Shown in pieces: positions 33,181-46,457 of a stretch of DNA of 64,000 bases. The DNA is from Strigamia acuminata. Lineage: Eukaryota; Arthropoda; Chilopoda; Geophilomorpha; Linotaeniidae. The stretch covers positions 558,001 to 622,000 of the forward strand of contig OX442314.1 in assembly GCA_949358305.1 (NCBI GenBank). Reading direction: 5' to 3'. The position numbers and the translations under genes were made by a program. The notes under the pieces were generated by a model. That model was not told the DNA's origin. It saw only the letters and a program-made list of their open reading frames with translations, and did not search any database. Position 1 is the stretch's first letter. Each line of letters begins with the position of its first letter.

Positions 33181-36100
33181 TTATTCGGGAATGGCAAATG
33201 GTACGGGTTGATTATTTTCCTTTAAAATATTCGCTAGGAATCTCAACGTACGATCACTCGGCACGACACGTTCGTCTTGCATCGTCGACCAAACATCGAG
33301 CGCCGATTCAAAGTCATTCGCGCAACCTAAATAAAAAATTCAAAAATTCAATAAAAGAAATAATAAAATGGAAAAACTTTAATTCTATAAATTACCATAA
33401 GCCGTCAATAGATAATAAAACATTCGATCGCGATCGACGTGGAGTAAATCGCGAGTCGCTCGCACTAAATCCTCCAGAACCCGAATTTGATTCTCTTCGA
33501 TCAATCGTTCGCATTGCACGTCTAATCGGCCTTGCTTTGCACGAAATCCGCTACTCTGTAAATTCATCGTTGAAAAAAAATCAATTCCTTGGCTTAGGAC
33601 TCTTAGGAGTCACAAAAGATTAAAAATACATGAAATATGTCGTTTGCTTCAATTGTTTTTCCACAGTAGACGTAGGAAAAGGCCAAATCGTGCGATGCGT
33701 TGTCTTTGCCGTGGATTTTCGAATTCAATTTCACAACTAAAATAAACAGAAAAGAAAAATTTACACGTGGCACGCAAAACATGCATTTTCACACGGAAAT
33801 ACATTTTTTAGGCATCAAAAAACATTTTTTAGGCAACAAAAAATTTATTTTTCCTTAGAGAATGCGGTTTAAGGACGAAATTTTCATTTAGTTGCACAAA
33901 TTTCACTTATTAGTGGAAAGAAATTCACTTTTTAGTGGAAAAAATCCACAAAATCCACAATAAAATGTGTTTTATGTATAGAAATGCATTTTCTGTTTAC
34001 TGTTTACTCTTGCGCAAGCTTTGAGCATCTCCAACACGAATCAAACGTTCCAATAAGTGACTTCGCCACGGAGTGCAACGATACGTTTTGCATATTTCTT
34101 CAAATTTAGCGACCGCTGCCTTCAAATCGCCCCTGAAAACAAATGACTGACAATGACGGCGTTGTGTTATTGTATTATTGAAACTCACTTGATACAATAC
34201 GACTTGATTAACGGTCCGAGAAGTTTATTGGTCGGCCGGCAGAATTTCCGTTTCATTATCAAATCGAATAAATGCTGCGCGAGATCCACGTTTCCTTTGT
34301 CGGCGGCCGCGTCGACGAGTCGCCAAGCCGGCATTTCCGTCTTCGCCGAAACCATTTCCACTTCCTGTTCCTCCAGAAACGTCAACGCTTCTGAATAAAT
34401 TTGAAAATTATTCGTTTTATTTTATATTTTTTAAATTCAACAATTTTCCACCTTCGATCTCGTCCGCTCGCACGAGCGCCGCAGCGTAATTCATGACTTT
34501 GCGCTCGTCGATCGCTTTGTTTCGTTCATTTGATTTTCTGTCACAAATATATTTAATTACAATATTTTACATTAAATTAATAAATTAATATTCGTACAAT
34601 TTCGTCAAAATTGCTTTAGCTTCGTCGATTTTGTCGTGATTCGAATAGAGCTCCATTAACAGCGCCATTATTCCGTCCATGTAAACGACGCCTTGGGAAT
34701 CCAATTCCGCCTTGAGTTCTTCCACTCTTTCTAAATTCTAAGAAATAAAATTAAAAAATTAATGCGAAATAATTAATCCAAAGAAAAATTTACATTATCG
34801 CGGCAATAATAAACGAGAAGTTTAATCAAAATGCCTTTCGTGTTTTCCTTTTTATTCATTCGATCGATTAGATCATTTTCCAACTCTTCAACGTTTGTTT
34901 TATTCTAAAAAATATAAAATAAAACGAATCTCCTTTAAATTATTCGTTTTAAATTCTTTTTACCGCCGGTTTCTCACTATTCCGATTGTCGGAGACGACC
35001 AGTTTTCCGAGCAACTGAAAACGAGCAAATCAAAATTAAATTCAACTCCATTTTGGTTTTTTTCGATAATTTACAAAATTAATGGGATGATTGGCGGCCA
35101 TTTTCGTGTAATTCTGGATCATCGTTTTCACTCTAAGCGTCACGAGAAGCTTCTAAGGAGATCAAGTAACAATTTATCCATTTTTTTTTAGTCCGCGAGT
35201 GTTAATTCGCTACTTTTTCGAGCATAGCTGCGAGAATCTGTTCGGTTTTGCGCTCGTCGCGACGTTCTTGGAGACAGTAATTGGTAAGAAATTTACCGTA
35301 AACATCTATTTAAATAAATGAAATAAAATAAAAGAAAATAAAATGATAAATTGGTTTACCTACTGGCGAATCCTGGTGGTTTTTACGCTTCAACATGTGC
35401 AAAATCTACAACAAAAAAATTAAATTAAAATAATAAAAATGGAAAAATCAAAATGTTTCAAACGTTTAACGTGGAATTGAAATCACCGGTGGCTTCGCAG
35501 GCTCGTGCCAACGACTTGGTCATTGAAATCATGTTTATGGACGTCACGTGATCGGCCACTAAACAAAAAAATATAAAAACCGAATAACTCGTCGATAAAT
35601 TTCATTACTTAAATTAAATGTCTTCTCCAACTCGTTCTGCGTGATGTAATATTCGACGAGAGGAACCGACACGCTCGTCACATTGTAACCAAAATTCTAT
35701 TTTCAAAATTATTTCCAAATTATTTCCAAATTTGCATCTATTTTCTACCTCCAGTTTAGCGACGACGTCTTTATACGCGTTTGTGTCAATATTTGGGTAA
35801 AAATACTCAAAAAACGTCCTGTAATCAGCGGAACAATCGTAATCCTTCATCAACTTAATCACTTCGTAAAGTCCTAGATTCAATTTAATTTAATTTAATT
35901 TAATTCAATTCAATTGCGTACGATATACTCGATTCATCTGCGTTCTGTTTCTTCAACTGCAATAAAATTGGCCAAAAATAGTGAGTCCGGACGGGTAAAG
36001 ACTAGAATATTTAAAAAATAAAATTTAATTGATTAAAATTTCGAGTTTAAATTAATTTTACCGCCTTTTTCATCGCCTTTATGAGAGCCAACGCGTGACC

Positions 36101-37824
36101 TAAATTAATTAATTAATTAAATTCGTTTGGAAAAAAATAATTTGACAAATTTTACCAGTTTTCTCGTACAACAGCGCGTTTTGTGTCGCGGTTTGCAGAG
36201 CGATTTTGTTCATTCCGCGCGACTTTAAATCGTTGCAAATTTTGATGATTTTGTCGACGGGCTAGAAATGAATTTCTGAATAAATGATTTAGTTAAGAAT
36301 TGGTAAATTTTACCCTTTCGACTCGGACCAATTGGCGGATTAGAAAAGCGCCGCACGGAAGCGCGGAACCGTCGGACAGCGTGACGGGAGTCATTTCGTC
36401 GAGCAATTCGAGCGCCGTTTCGTCTCGATCGCAAATGATTAATTTCACGATGCAGGAGATGCATTCTTGATTAAACGCCACGAATTTGTTCAACCTTTTT
36501 ATTATCTGTAATAAAAAAAAGTTAAATTAAATTTCAATTTAAATTTGAAAACGGAAAAAACTCGCCTCTTTGACGTGTTGCGTGTGGCCATTTTTAGCCA
36601 AATGATAAATTATATCCAAATAATGCTCGTCCGATAGAAATAAATGCTTCTGCTCCATCATTTCCAACATCTGTGGTCGGAAAATAATTGAAAAATTGAA
36701 CAAAAATTGACAGAAATTGAAAAAATGAACGGAAAACGACCTGACGCAAACTTCGCATTTCACCTTTGACGGCAAATGCGTTGAGAATCGGAGAATAAGA
36801 CGCAATTCCTGGCTCCAGACCCGATTTCCTCATTGCGGACAATATATTTTTAGCAGCTAACAATTTACTGAAAAATTTAAAAATTTAAAAAACTTAAAAT
36901 TTTTAAATAATTTTAAAAATGTACTCCGCTTTTGCGTGACCCAGGATTAAATGATTAAACGTTTTCTCGTTGATCGCAAGTCCTTTATCCTTCATTTGAT
37001 GCAATACCTTTCTAAGAAGAGAGGAAAATTAGTAATTTGTCGAGTTTAATGTCAAATTTCGTTACTTGGCTCCTTCGGTGTCCCCTCGCTGACAATAATT
37101 TGCAATTAGAAGCTCGTAAGTGCGTTTGTTGGGCGACACGCGTTTCGATTCCATTTGCGACACGAAATCCAACGGATCGAACTTGTGTTCGTTGTCGAAA
37201 TAAATTTTCAGTAATTGGTTCGTGTGATGCACGTCGAAAAAACATCCTGCAACCGACAAATTAGCAAATTATTTCCATTTTTTGCTTTATTTTTACCGTT
37301 TTTTTCGAAACGATTCCAAATTTGCGCGACTAATTTCGACCGAGTTTCGAGTTTCTCGTCGGGCAGTAATTCCCCACAGCATCGAATGAGCAACAAACCG
37401 TCGTCGGGATCCGCTGTACACAAGAATTAAATAAATATATTGCAAATATTTATTTTTCTACCAAAATGTACCGGAATTTGCGAAATGGTTGAAGACGAGT
37501 TCAACGTCTTTCATGGAAATTCTGCCCACTTTTCTCGCAGCCATGTCCAGTTTGTTTATTGTGGCGATTAACTCGTCGTCTTTTTCGTTTTCCGTGGACG
37601 AGCATCTTGAGAATAAACGGGAAATCGGATAAAATAAAAATTAGTGCATTTCCTATTTTTTTTATTTTTTATCTTTACCGAATTTGGTTTGTTTTGGGTT
37701 TTTCAAACGCCAAAATAAATCGGTGGTTTCTTTTTGTGATTTTTAGGTGCGAAGTGTTTCTTTGCGGATTGAAACGTGGTAAAATCCAGCGAGCGAGTCT
37801 CACGAGTCGAAAGGCAGACGCCAT
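33181..37824 (-). CDS. LRPPRC: LRPPRC-like mitochondrial PPR protein
   Basis: Twenty-six small exons join in frame into about 985 residues. In transcript order: 37679-37824, 37472-37605, 37297-37413, 37066-37246, 36925-37011, 36741-36867, 36566-36670, 36314-36505, 36156-36261, 36062-36099, 35929-36001, 35749-35873, 35609-35696, 35464-35558, 35360-35405, 35214-35305, 35075-35152, 34964-35014, 34794-34904, 34598-34737, 34452-34537, 34189-34390, 34008-34132, 33630-33736, 33396-33555, 33181-33326. The N-terminus is arginine-rich with no acidic residues, fitting a mitochondrial presequence. The body is helical and PPR-like, for example TYELLIANYCQRGDTEGAK and ASYSPILNAFAVKG. LRPPRC proteins stabilise mitochondrial mRNAs with SLIRP. 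The product is shorter than the roughly 1400 residues of human or fly orthologues. One intron (36506-36565) needs a GC donor. Another PPR protein is possible, but the length and the LRPPRC-like end NNQPVPF favour this call. Confidence 0.82.
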
Positions 37825-38094
37825 GTTTAGTTTTCCTAGCGAGAAAAAATGGCGAAACAGATTATTAAGTAATTAATTAATTAATTCATACCTAATTTAA
37901 TTATTTAAACTAATAATAATTAATCATTCGATCAATTAATAAATTGTTTATTTCTGCATTGGTCCGGCAATGGCAACGCCATTTTAGATAGCCTCCAACT
38001 AGCGCCGTGCTGCGTCGTATCATTGGAAATAGAATTCATCGCATCGTGATTCTGTGAAATTATTCCATTGCAATGAGACGGGTATAATAACAAC

Positions 38095-38126
<32 letters not shown>

Positions 38127-38350
38127 GGAATTAAATAAATTTCTCTATTTTTTTTAAAAAAAAGTTGACACAATTGTTTTGTTTTGGTGTTCAAAAACAC
38201 AACGGCGCATCGATGGGCGCGAAATTTGAATCGCCTCGATTATGTTGCAACTCATTCTGATTATTGTTGATGAAATTGAATGATGAAATTTGAAAAAAAA
38301 TTAAAATTTATTCAACATTTGTAATGTGTAATTACTAATTTGTCTAATTT
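37825..38350 (-). other. ABCA-LRPPRC spacer
   Basis: No gene. A TAA microsatellite lies at about 38095-38127. Upstream of the LRPPRC start is a pyrimidine-rich CTCGCTAG that resembles a 3' splice site. Confidence 0.4.
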
Positions 38351-41300
38351 CTAAGGCTTAAACGACAACAAAAAGAGCATTTCGGCCACCGTGGTTCGAC
38401 TGAGGGAGTAGTTCTGCAGCTCGTACATTTCTTTGGCCTCCTCCATGACCGCGAACAGATACGACCACTGCACTTTGAAATTGGGCAAATGAAAACAAAT
38501 GGCCGACTCGTACAAGCGGATCATGCTGCAGCCCTCGAATTTCGAGTCCATGAACTGATCCAAGAGCGTGATGGTCGCCTCGTGGTCGATGAAATAATTC
38601 ATCAAGATGACGATGGTCACTCCGTCGCCGAAGTCGCCTCGGATTTCGCTCGTTTTTCCGAAATGGATCAAACGACCGTTCGAGAGCACCGCCACGCGGG
38701 AACAGAGCGCGACGCATTCGGGCAGGCTGCTCGGCGCCATCACGACCGTTCGATCTAATCTCAGGAAAGTTTTCATCAGTTTCCACACTTGGATCGCCGA
38801 CTCGCCGTCGAATCCCGTCGTGGGTTCGTCCAGCAGGAGAATCGGCGGCCCGCTGATTACCGACAGAGCGATACTCACTTTTTGTCTCGTCACACTACTG
38901 TAATAACACATTACATTACATTCATTTTCATTTTTATTTTTATTTTTACTCGTGATGTTTGACGAGTAGATTTCGCTCTTCTTCCAAGTGGAAGACCGCA
39001 ATCAGGTCGTCTATTGTTAAATCCACATCGATCACACCTTTGAGCATGGAAAAAAGGTACAAAATCTCCCTGGTTGTCAAGGAGTCCATGAGTGAGCACG
39101 TTTGTGGACAGTAGCCGAGCTGCGAGAAATACTAAAGTGCAAAAAAGTGAGAAAAGTAAAAACAAGTAAACATCTGTAATGCAGGGAAGCATTACGTATT
39201 AGACTTCTAAACCCTGTCCCTCTGTCCGATTGAAATTCTCTGGAAATATCTTTAATTTCAAGTTTTTTTCTAAAGAATTTATATGGAAATTATAGATGTC
39301 TCCAGTGACTTTCTGGGGAAATATCTGTAATTTTTTTTTTATAATTTCCCGTTTTCCGGGATTGAACTCGTCGCAAATGCGCGATGTAGAGGTCACGCAG
39401 AAAGTCCGTCTGTCCCAAGTCTAAGCCGTATATTCCATGAAAATTACGGAAATGACGTCATCACGACGGCTTAAAGTGCACTAAAACCGGTTTATTAATT
39501 CAACCGGAGATCGGAGAAATCTGAAAATACCTCAGGATACTAATATACCTAGGTATACTGGATTTAATGCCGTTGTCCGTTTGGCTCTAGCTGCGATAGT
39601 TTTTGCGAAATCGTTGACGACACACGGACGGACGAACAGACATGACCGTTTCATGAGACTTTCTAAACATAGAGTTTAGAAGTCTAAAATGTTTTGCTTA
39701 TTTCCTGCCTACTTTTTTGGGGTCTGCTTCGAAAGTGGTGTCGAAAAGAGTTATTTTGCCTTGGTCCGCTCGTTCCACGCCGGCTATCATTTGGAGCAAA
39801 CTGCTCTTGCAAGCGCGCGACGCTCCCAGCAGACCGATGCACTCGCCGCATTTGATGGACAGGCTGATGCTTTTAATCAACTCCGTTGCGCCTACTCGTC
39901 GACTCACTCGGTCTAAATGAATGGCTCGGTTCGAATAAGCTGCAACTGATGAATGTACAATTGTAAATTGACAATTTTATCGGTTGTGTGGATGACTGAC
40001 TGCTAAGGACGTCCGATTCGAGACTGTCGCGAGGCAGAAACCAAAACAACGACTGCACGCGGCTAAAAAGCGACCAAGGTTTGTCTTTCGAGTCCAGTTC
40101 GTACAACCAAACGCACAGTAAATAGAACAGGCCGCACGCAGCTAGGGAAAGCATGTCTTCGACCACTCCCGACGACCAGATCTCTTCCTCTTTTGAAATC
40201 TTTTCTACACATGAAAATCAAATCAAATACAACATTTTTTGTTTAAATTTAAATTTACTTTGACAGCAATTTCCAACTTGTGGCGGTAGCTGTGAAATGC
40301 TACACAAGTCCGCTAGCGTGTGGGGATGGATGAATTGACACGCACCTAAAGCGATTTCTATGATTTTCATCACCGACATGATGCAGCAGAAATTGGGGAA
40401 AAGGCGAAAAAGCCAAGAGAAAATCCAACCGACGGCAGAAATGAGCGGGAAATCGGACAGGGAAGAAAATAAAACCACTGTCGGGAAGATTATACCTGAA
40501 ATTGAACAAATTAAACTCACTTCTTCGAACATCACTTCTCAGACAGTCATTTCTAAGACCGCGTTTCTCCAATAGGTCGTTTCGCGGGCAAATATTTTTC
40601 GAAGAACTGACCCATTCAATAAGCGATCGTCCGAGAAATAACGCACAATTCAAAACTTTTAAAATGTTAAATTATTAATCTAAGTTAATCAAACTTTGCG
40701 AAGTTGCGGGCAATGCCACGGATAAAAGCTGCTGAAGACATTGTGCGCCTTTCAGTCATCGAGTGGCGTATTCTTGCCTCCCTTGGCAGGTCCTTACGTT
40801 AATGCGACTTAACTGTGCACAACGTCACGTTAATCAGTGCTGGACTGGCCCGGCGGGATACTGGGAATTCCCCGGTGGCCCGTGGTTGCTGTGGCCCGTC
40901 TTGGCTTGCTATAGCCCGTCTTGGCTTGCTGTAACCCGTCCCGACTTGATTAATTGTGGCCCGAACATCCAGATTTCCCGGCACTAAATTTGTTCCCAGT
41001 CCAGCCCTGACGTAAGGCAGTGCTTGAACTTTGGGACCCCTTTTAGAAGCGCTTGGCGACAAGGGGCTCCGACCAATAAAATTACAAACACAAACCAGGA
41101 ATGACTAATGCATACTAATCATATCGCGACTAAATACGGTAAGCACCCAATTCCCCATCACAATAAAAAAGACCAGTTAAGGTGAGGTTCGCAGGGGTGA
41201 GGGCACTGTCCCCCCTTGCCAAGAAAAAAACCCTAGAACATGCAAATAATCAAGAAACAGCATTAGTCACTCCTGGCTGAGCAGCCCCCTGTCCTTTTGG

Positions 41301-44300
41301 GTATTCTGAGAGCTCAGTATGGTTAAAATCAGGGCCGTCTTTACACTTCTCAGCGCCCTGGGCTAATAAAACTCAGGCGTTCCTTGCCCAGCACTTTTTT
41401 GTGCCCAGCGCCCTTCTGGGCCCATCGAGCCCCTTGCCCGGCGCCCCCCTGTACCCGGCGCCCCTGGGCTGCAGCCCAGTTAGCCCAATGGTAAAGGTGT
41501 GCCTGGTTAAAATTGAAACAAACAAACAAACCAACCAACCAGTGATTAACATGCTGTTGAGTAAATTGAAGTAGGACGCGGTGGAATTTTTGGTCATGAA
41601 GGATATGACGTAGACAAATGGAATGGATGCCCAACCATTTAGTAGAAATATTGCAATTAATATGGCTGAAAAGAGTAAGAAAAAATTGCTAACGAGTAAC
41701 GAGTAATGATAATCAAATACCGTTTTGATTGGAGTCCTTTAAAAGTCCAATGGCATCCTCCGTAGTGAGAATCAAAACGAGGAAAATGAGGCAGACGCAA
41801 TAAACGGCGAAATCCCAAACGAGGCTCACGGACCACAAGTAGAATCGACCGACACCGCTCATCATTTGCAACTTCTTAAACTGGCTCGTGCGTTCCTCGA
41901 CCGGAAAAACGATGAAGGAACAGAGGATGATGGACAGGCAAAAGGGAATGAGGAGGGACAATAAAATGGTTTTCTCCAAAAGCAACATCCGGACGGACGG
42001 GATTCTTTTCGAGTAGGCGAGGTTGGTGGAGTTGGAGAAAACGAGTTTGTCGTCCGTGGCAGTGACGTTTAAATGGGAATCCAAAATGGCCATCACGAGC
42101 AGTTGGTGCGAATGAACGAGCGCTGGCGACATCAAGTTGAAGTAAACGGCAAAAATTGTGATAATGACGGGTGTTAGTAGCTGCGAAAACAAGGGATACA
42201 ATGTATGGAATACGTTGCGCTTGTCAATTGTCAATTGTCATTACTTGTGGCAGTAGTAATTGTTTTCTGTGGAAAATAAAACACCAACGTTTGTAAAATA
42301 GACCGAGGATTTGTTGGAGAATGTGCGACCATTTTTCACGAATCTGTTGCTGCGTTAGTTGGAAGATTCGGAAATCGTTGATTTGTTCCATATGAAGTTC
42401 TGAAATGCATGACATTCTTATTAGTCGTAGCCAGTTGAAAGTTTGTCACATTTTTTGTACCAGTTAAGATGTTTTCTTCCGTTACGTATTCGGCAGGTTC
42501 GGCGAAACTGCAAGTTTTAAAAAATACGAGTTAAGAAATTGATGAAAAGCGAAATGTACGATAAAAAATAAAAAGCGACAAATTATTTCTCCCCATCTTT
42601 GACTCATTTCCTCCCCCCCTAAAATGATTTTAATTTCCCTCGCTCAAACCCCCCCCCCCCCCCGAAACAAGGTGTTTTATGACTGCAAGTATTCAAGCTC
42701 TTGCAATGCCAAAACACTCCGTTCCACTACAGGGGAGCCATGTACTAACAACGGACTGGAGGCAACTAACAGCATCATAAAAACACATGAGACATTCCGG
42801 GAAAGACTACCAATCGACACCTTTATCGGTAAACTCAGAGAATTAGTTAAGTGTTGGTCACTCGAAAGGAACGTATAGTCCGTTAATGTGAATAAGTTTG
42901 CCGTGACGCCATCTGTTTCTTTGCAGCATTACACAGACGGCTACAATTGAAAACGAGCTAAACCAAGTGTGGTTATCCGGTCAATTGATCATGTGAAGTC
43001 ATACTACATCACCCCGAATGGACAGCCTTGTTTAAATGACAACACCATTGACACATACTTATGTCAGGAGGAACGAAAAAGCTGGCGCCGATTTGAGACA
43101 TACATCCAGTCAAGAAATCGTCTGTGGCATGTGTGGCATGTGAGGCGTGCTAACGATGAATGGAGTGCTGGAACTTGCACGTGCCCTGTGTTTGCAAAAA
43201 TTTACATCTGCAAACACATTGTAAGGATTGCAGTTATAGAAAATCTGCTGGTTGTTCCACCGAAGGCCAAAAATGTTCCTATCGGCCAGAAACGTAAGCG
43301 CGGACGACCATCGAAAGCAAAGAGAGCATTGTGTTCGAAATGAAAAGAAAACTGCATAATAATATTAAGTGTTGGGGTACGTTGGATAATAATTGGGGGT
43401 AAATCTGTTGGGGGGTAAAAAAATTATTAAGGGGGTAAACAGTTAGGGGAGTACCAGCAGGCTCCCCGGCAAGCTCCCCAATGTTTAAGTGTCCGCCGCT
43501 CGAAAACTAAGAGGGGTAGAGTGTTGTGCCTTTCGGGGTTTGTAGAGAAGGTTCTTTATATCGTTTGGTTTTTTAAATAAAAAAAATCCGTGGTCAGGTT
43601 GTTGAGGTATTGGGGTTTGAAGTTGTGGCACCAGATTTGGAAATTTAGTATAAGTCTTTTTTGTGCCATATACAAATGCTTGCTGCTCGAAAACTATGAG
43701 GAATAGAGACTTGTGCTGTTCAGGGTTTGTTTAGGAGAAAGTCCTCTTTCTTTTCGTGTAAAAACCAAACTACAGATAGAACAAATCCCATTTTTTTTTA
43801 CCACAGATTTCAATCTGTAGTTTGGGCGAATGTGAATGTGGTGCCAACTTCAGCCTGGTCCAAACCGCGACATTTTTAAACAACATTTTTAAACAACGGC
43901 TACCTTTCAATTCCCGTTGAAAATTCGGGCTAGAAAATTTTTGATTACCCTCCATTGCCACGTTAAATTAGTTTTGTTAGCACGTTGTATACCGGTACTC
44001 TAGCTCACTATAACTTGGGCCTATTTCCCATTGGCTGATCATTACTCCCAACAGTGTTGTGTGTGCTACCACCAGGAAAAATAGTTTCGTTTGGTTTTAA
44101 ATTTGTTTGATATTTTAATCATTGAAATGATGTAATATTGTTAGTATTTTTTAAGAAAATGTATCTTCAAGTCATAAAATAAAGATTTATGCTGGTTTAT
44201 TTCAACATTCATGTGCATTAAGTTTATTGCTTGCTTTTTCCGGAAAGCAAACAATTTTCTATTTTTTTATTGGTTGTTTTGTCTGGAAAGGGGCCGTCCA

Positions 44301-46417
44301 TAAATTACGTAACGCTCCAAGGGGGGGAAGGGGGTTTCAAATTTTGTTACGGATCATTAGTAAGCGAGAGGGGGGGGTTCTCAAAAATGTTACGGTCCAT
44401 GAAAAAAATTGTTTAATGTTTAAAAATTGAAAATATAAGAGTTTTTGAGATTGACTTTTGAAAATTTTGGGGGGGGTAAATTCAGTTTTATTACGTAATT
44501 AGGGGGGTGGGGGTTTGGGAATTTGTTACGGCCATGTTAGGAGGGGGGGAGGGGGTCTAAAATGGCCAAAATTTGCGTTACCGTATTACCCCGCCTATTG
44601 CCGCATGCCGGTGTAGTGCGAGTATTACCGGCATGCCGATAAACCCCGTTTTTAACGGCATGCCGGTGTAAATGAATACGAATTTTTTTTTCACCGTATC
44701 GGTAACATCCATTATACGCCCATTATACGTCGTTCATTTTAAGCAATTTTCGTTTATTTTAAGCAATTTTCGTTCATTTTAAGCAATTTTCACCCAATTT
44801 TCGTCCATTTTAAGCAATTTTCACCCAATTTTCGTTCATTTTAAGCAATTTTCACCCAATTTTCGTTCATTTTAAGAAATTTTCGTTCATTTTAAGCAAT
44901 TTTTGTTCATTTTAAGCAATTTTCACTTATACCGGCATGTTTCGGTCTATACCGGCATGCCGGTATAGACTTTTTACGAACGATTTCAAAACAGTCATAA
45001 ACCCATGCCCAACGGCATGCCGCAATAGGCGGGGTAATACGGTACGTAATTTATGGACGGCCCCAAAGCAGTCAAAATGTCAGCCAGTGTTTTGATCTAT
45101 TCTTTAGTATTACAACACGAGTGAAAAGGTTCAGCCAATGGGAAATAGGCCCAAGTTATAGTGAGCCAAAGTATAAGCTGAGATCGTTGTAAACGTGACG
45201 TCACGTACCCACTAATTTTTTTTATGATTGATTAAACTGAAAAACTATTCATAGGCAGAATGTTTCTTTTACTTGATAAGAGCACACTCGAACGAAGTAA
45301 CGTGAACATTGATGTTGTGCACCAGAAAGTCGGATTTGTTCTTCTCCAATTCGAATAAGACGTCGGGGAACAATTCTTTCGCTTCCAGCGGCAATCTGTA
45401 CGACAAATCATCGCCCGAATGCACGAGCACTCTTGCCTGCACAATATGGCGGGTGATCAATTCCGTGATGGGACTAATATCCGCATTTTTGTTGATCTTT
45501 AACACCAAGTTGTAACCCGCGCCTGGAAATAAATAAAATAATAATAAAATAAAATGAAACAAATAAGTTTCGACTTTGACCGATCGATCTTTCGATGTTC
45601 TCGTTGTTGCGGAACATTTTGATTTTTCCCGATCGAACCACCACAATTTTGCCGGCCAACTCGTTGGCTTCCCGCGCGCACTTCGTGGCCACGACGATGC
45701 AACTGCGATGCCGGTACTTCCTCAACAACTTCCAGATTCGGGGCTTCATTCGCGAATCCACATCCAGCGTGGGCTCGTCGAGGATAATAAGCTGGATAAA
45801 CAAAATAAAACACGGCGAAAAAGTGATAATCTTCCGAGTTAATCTACCCCCTGGTTGCTAACTAGGGCCATTCCTATCCCCAGACGCCGTTGAACGTCTT
45901 TGGGCAGGACTTGTCCGGGCCATGTTTGCTGAGTTTGTAAATCCAAACTGATCAAAATGAAGCTCACCTCCGATTGCAGATCGGGGCCTTGTTTGCCAGC
46001 AAGCTGAAACGAAAACCATCTTAAGGCTTATTTCAGCATTTTGTTTTGCAAATTCTTGTTACGCGAGCGTGGAATAAAAGATGTTCTTTAACCGTCAGGA
46101 AATTGTACAACATTATGTCGGTCTGCGGGCAGAATCCCAACCGCTCGCCTATCGACACGCCTTTTGGTAACTCAGTTTTAATGGAAATTGTTCCGCTCGT
46201 CGGTTCCACGAACCCTGCATTTAGTGATAATATTTGTATAATAATATTGTAAGCATTTTGTGTTATACAAACCAGCCACTATGGAAACAATTGTGGATTT
46301 GCCGCTTTTTTCCATTCCGTACAAAACCGTGATTTCGCCGCACTCAAATTGCACGTTGATGTTGTTCAGAATGTACTGCTTACAGTTGTCGTCTTTCTGT
46401 ATAAAAAAATAAAAAAA

Positions 46418-46457
<40 letters not shown>

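Noticed and set aside
35929-36001. An extra intron inside this LRPPRC exon (CTGCAATAA resembling an acceptor)
   Set aside because: Reading straight through gives HYFWPILLQLKKQ, which fits the family, and keeps phase on both sides.
40300-40653. Minus-strand frame extending the ABCA exon at 40259-40495 upstream
   Set aside because: The preceding TMD2 exon (41540-41665) splices directly into 40495 in phase and gives the family sequence LITGIIFPTVV; the extension has no ABCA similarity.
41480-41520. tRNA-like GCCCAATGGTAAAGG stretch
   Set aside because: No complete A and B boxes or cloverleaf; it lies in a decayed CAGGGCC-type repeat.
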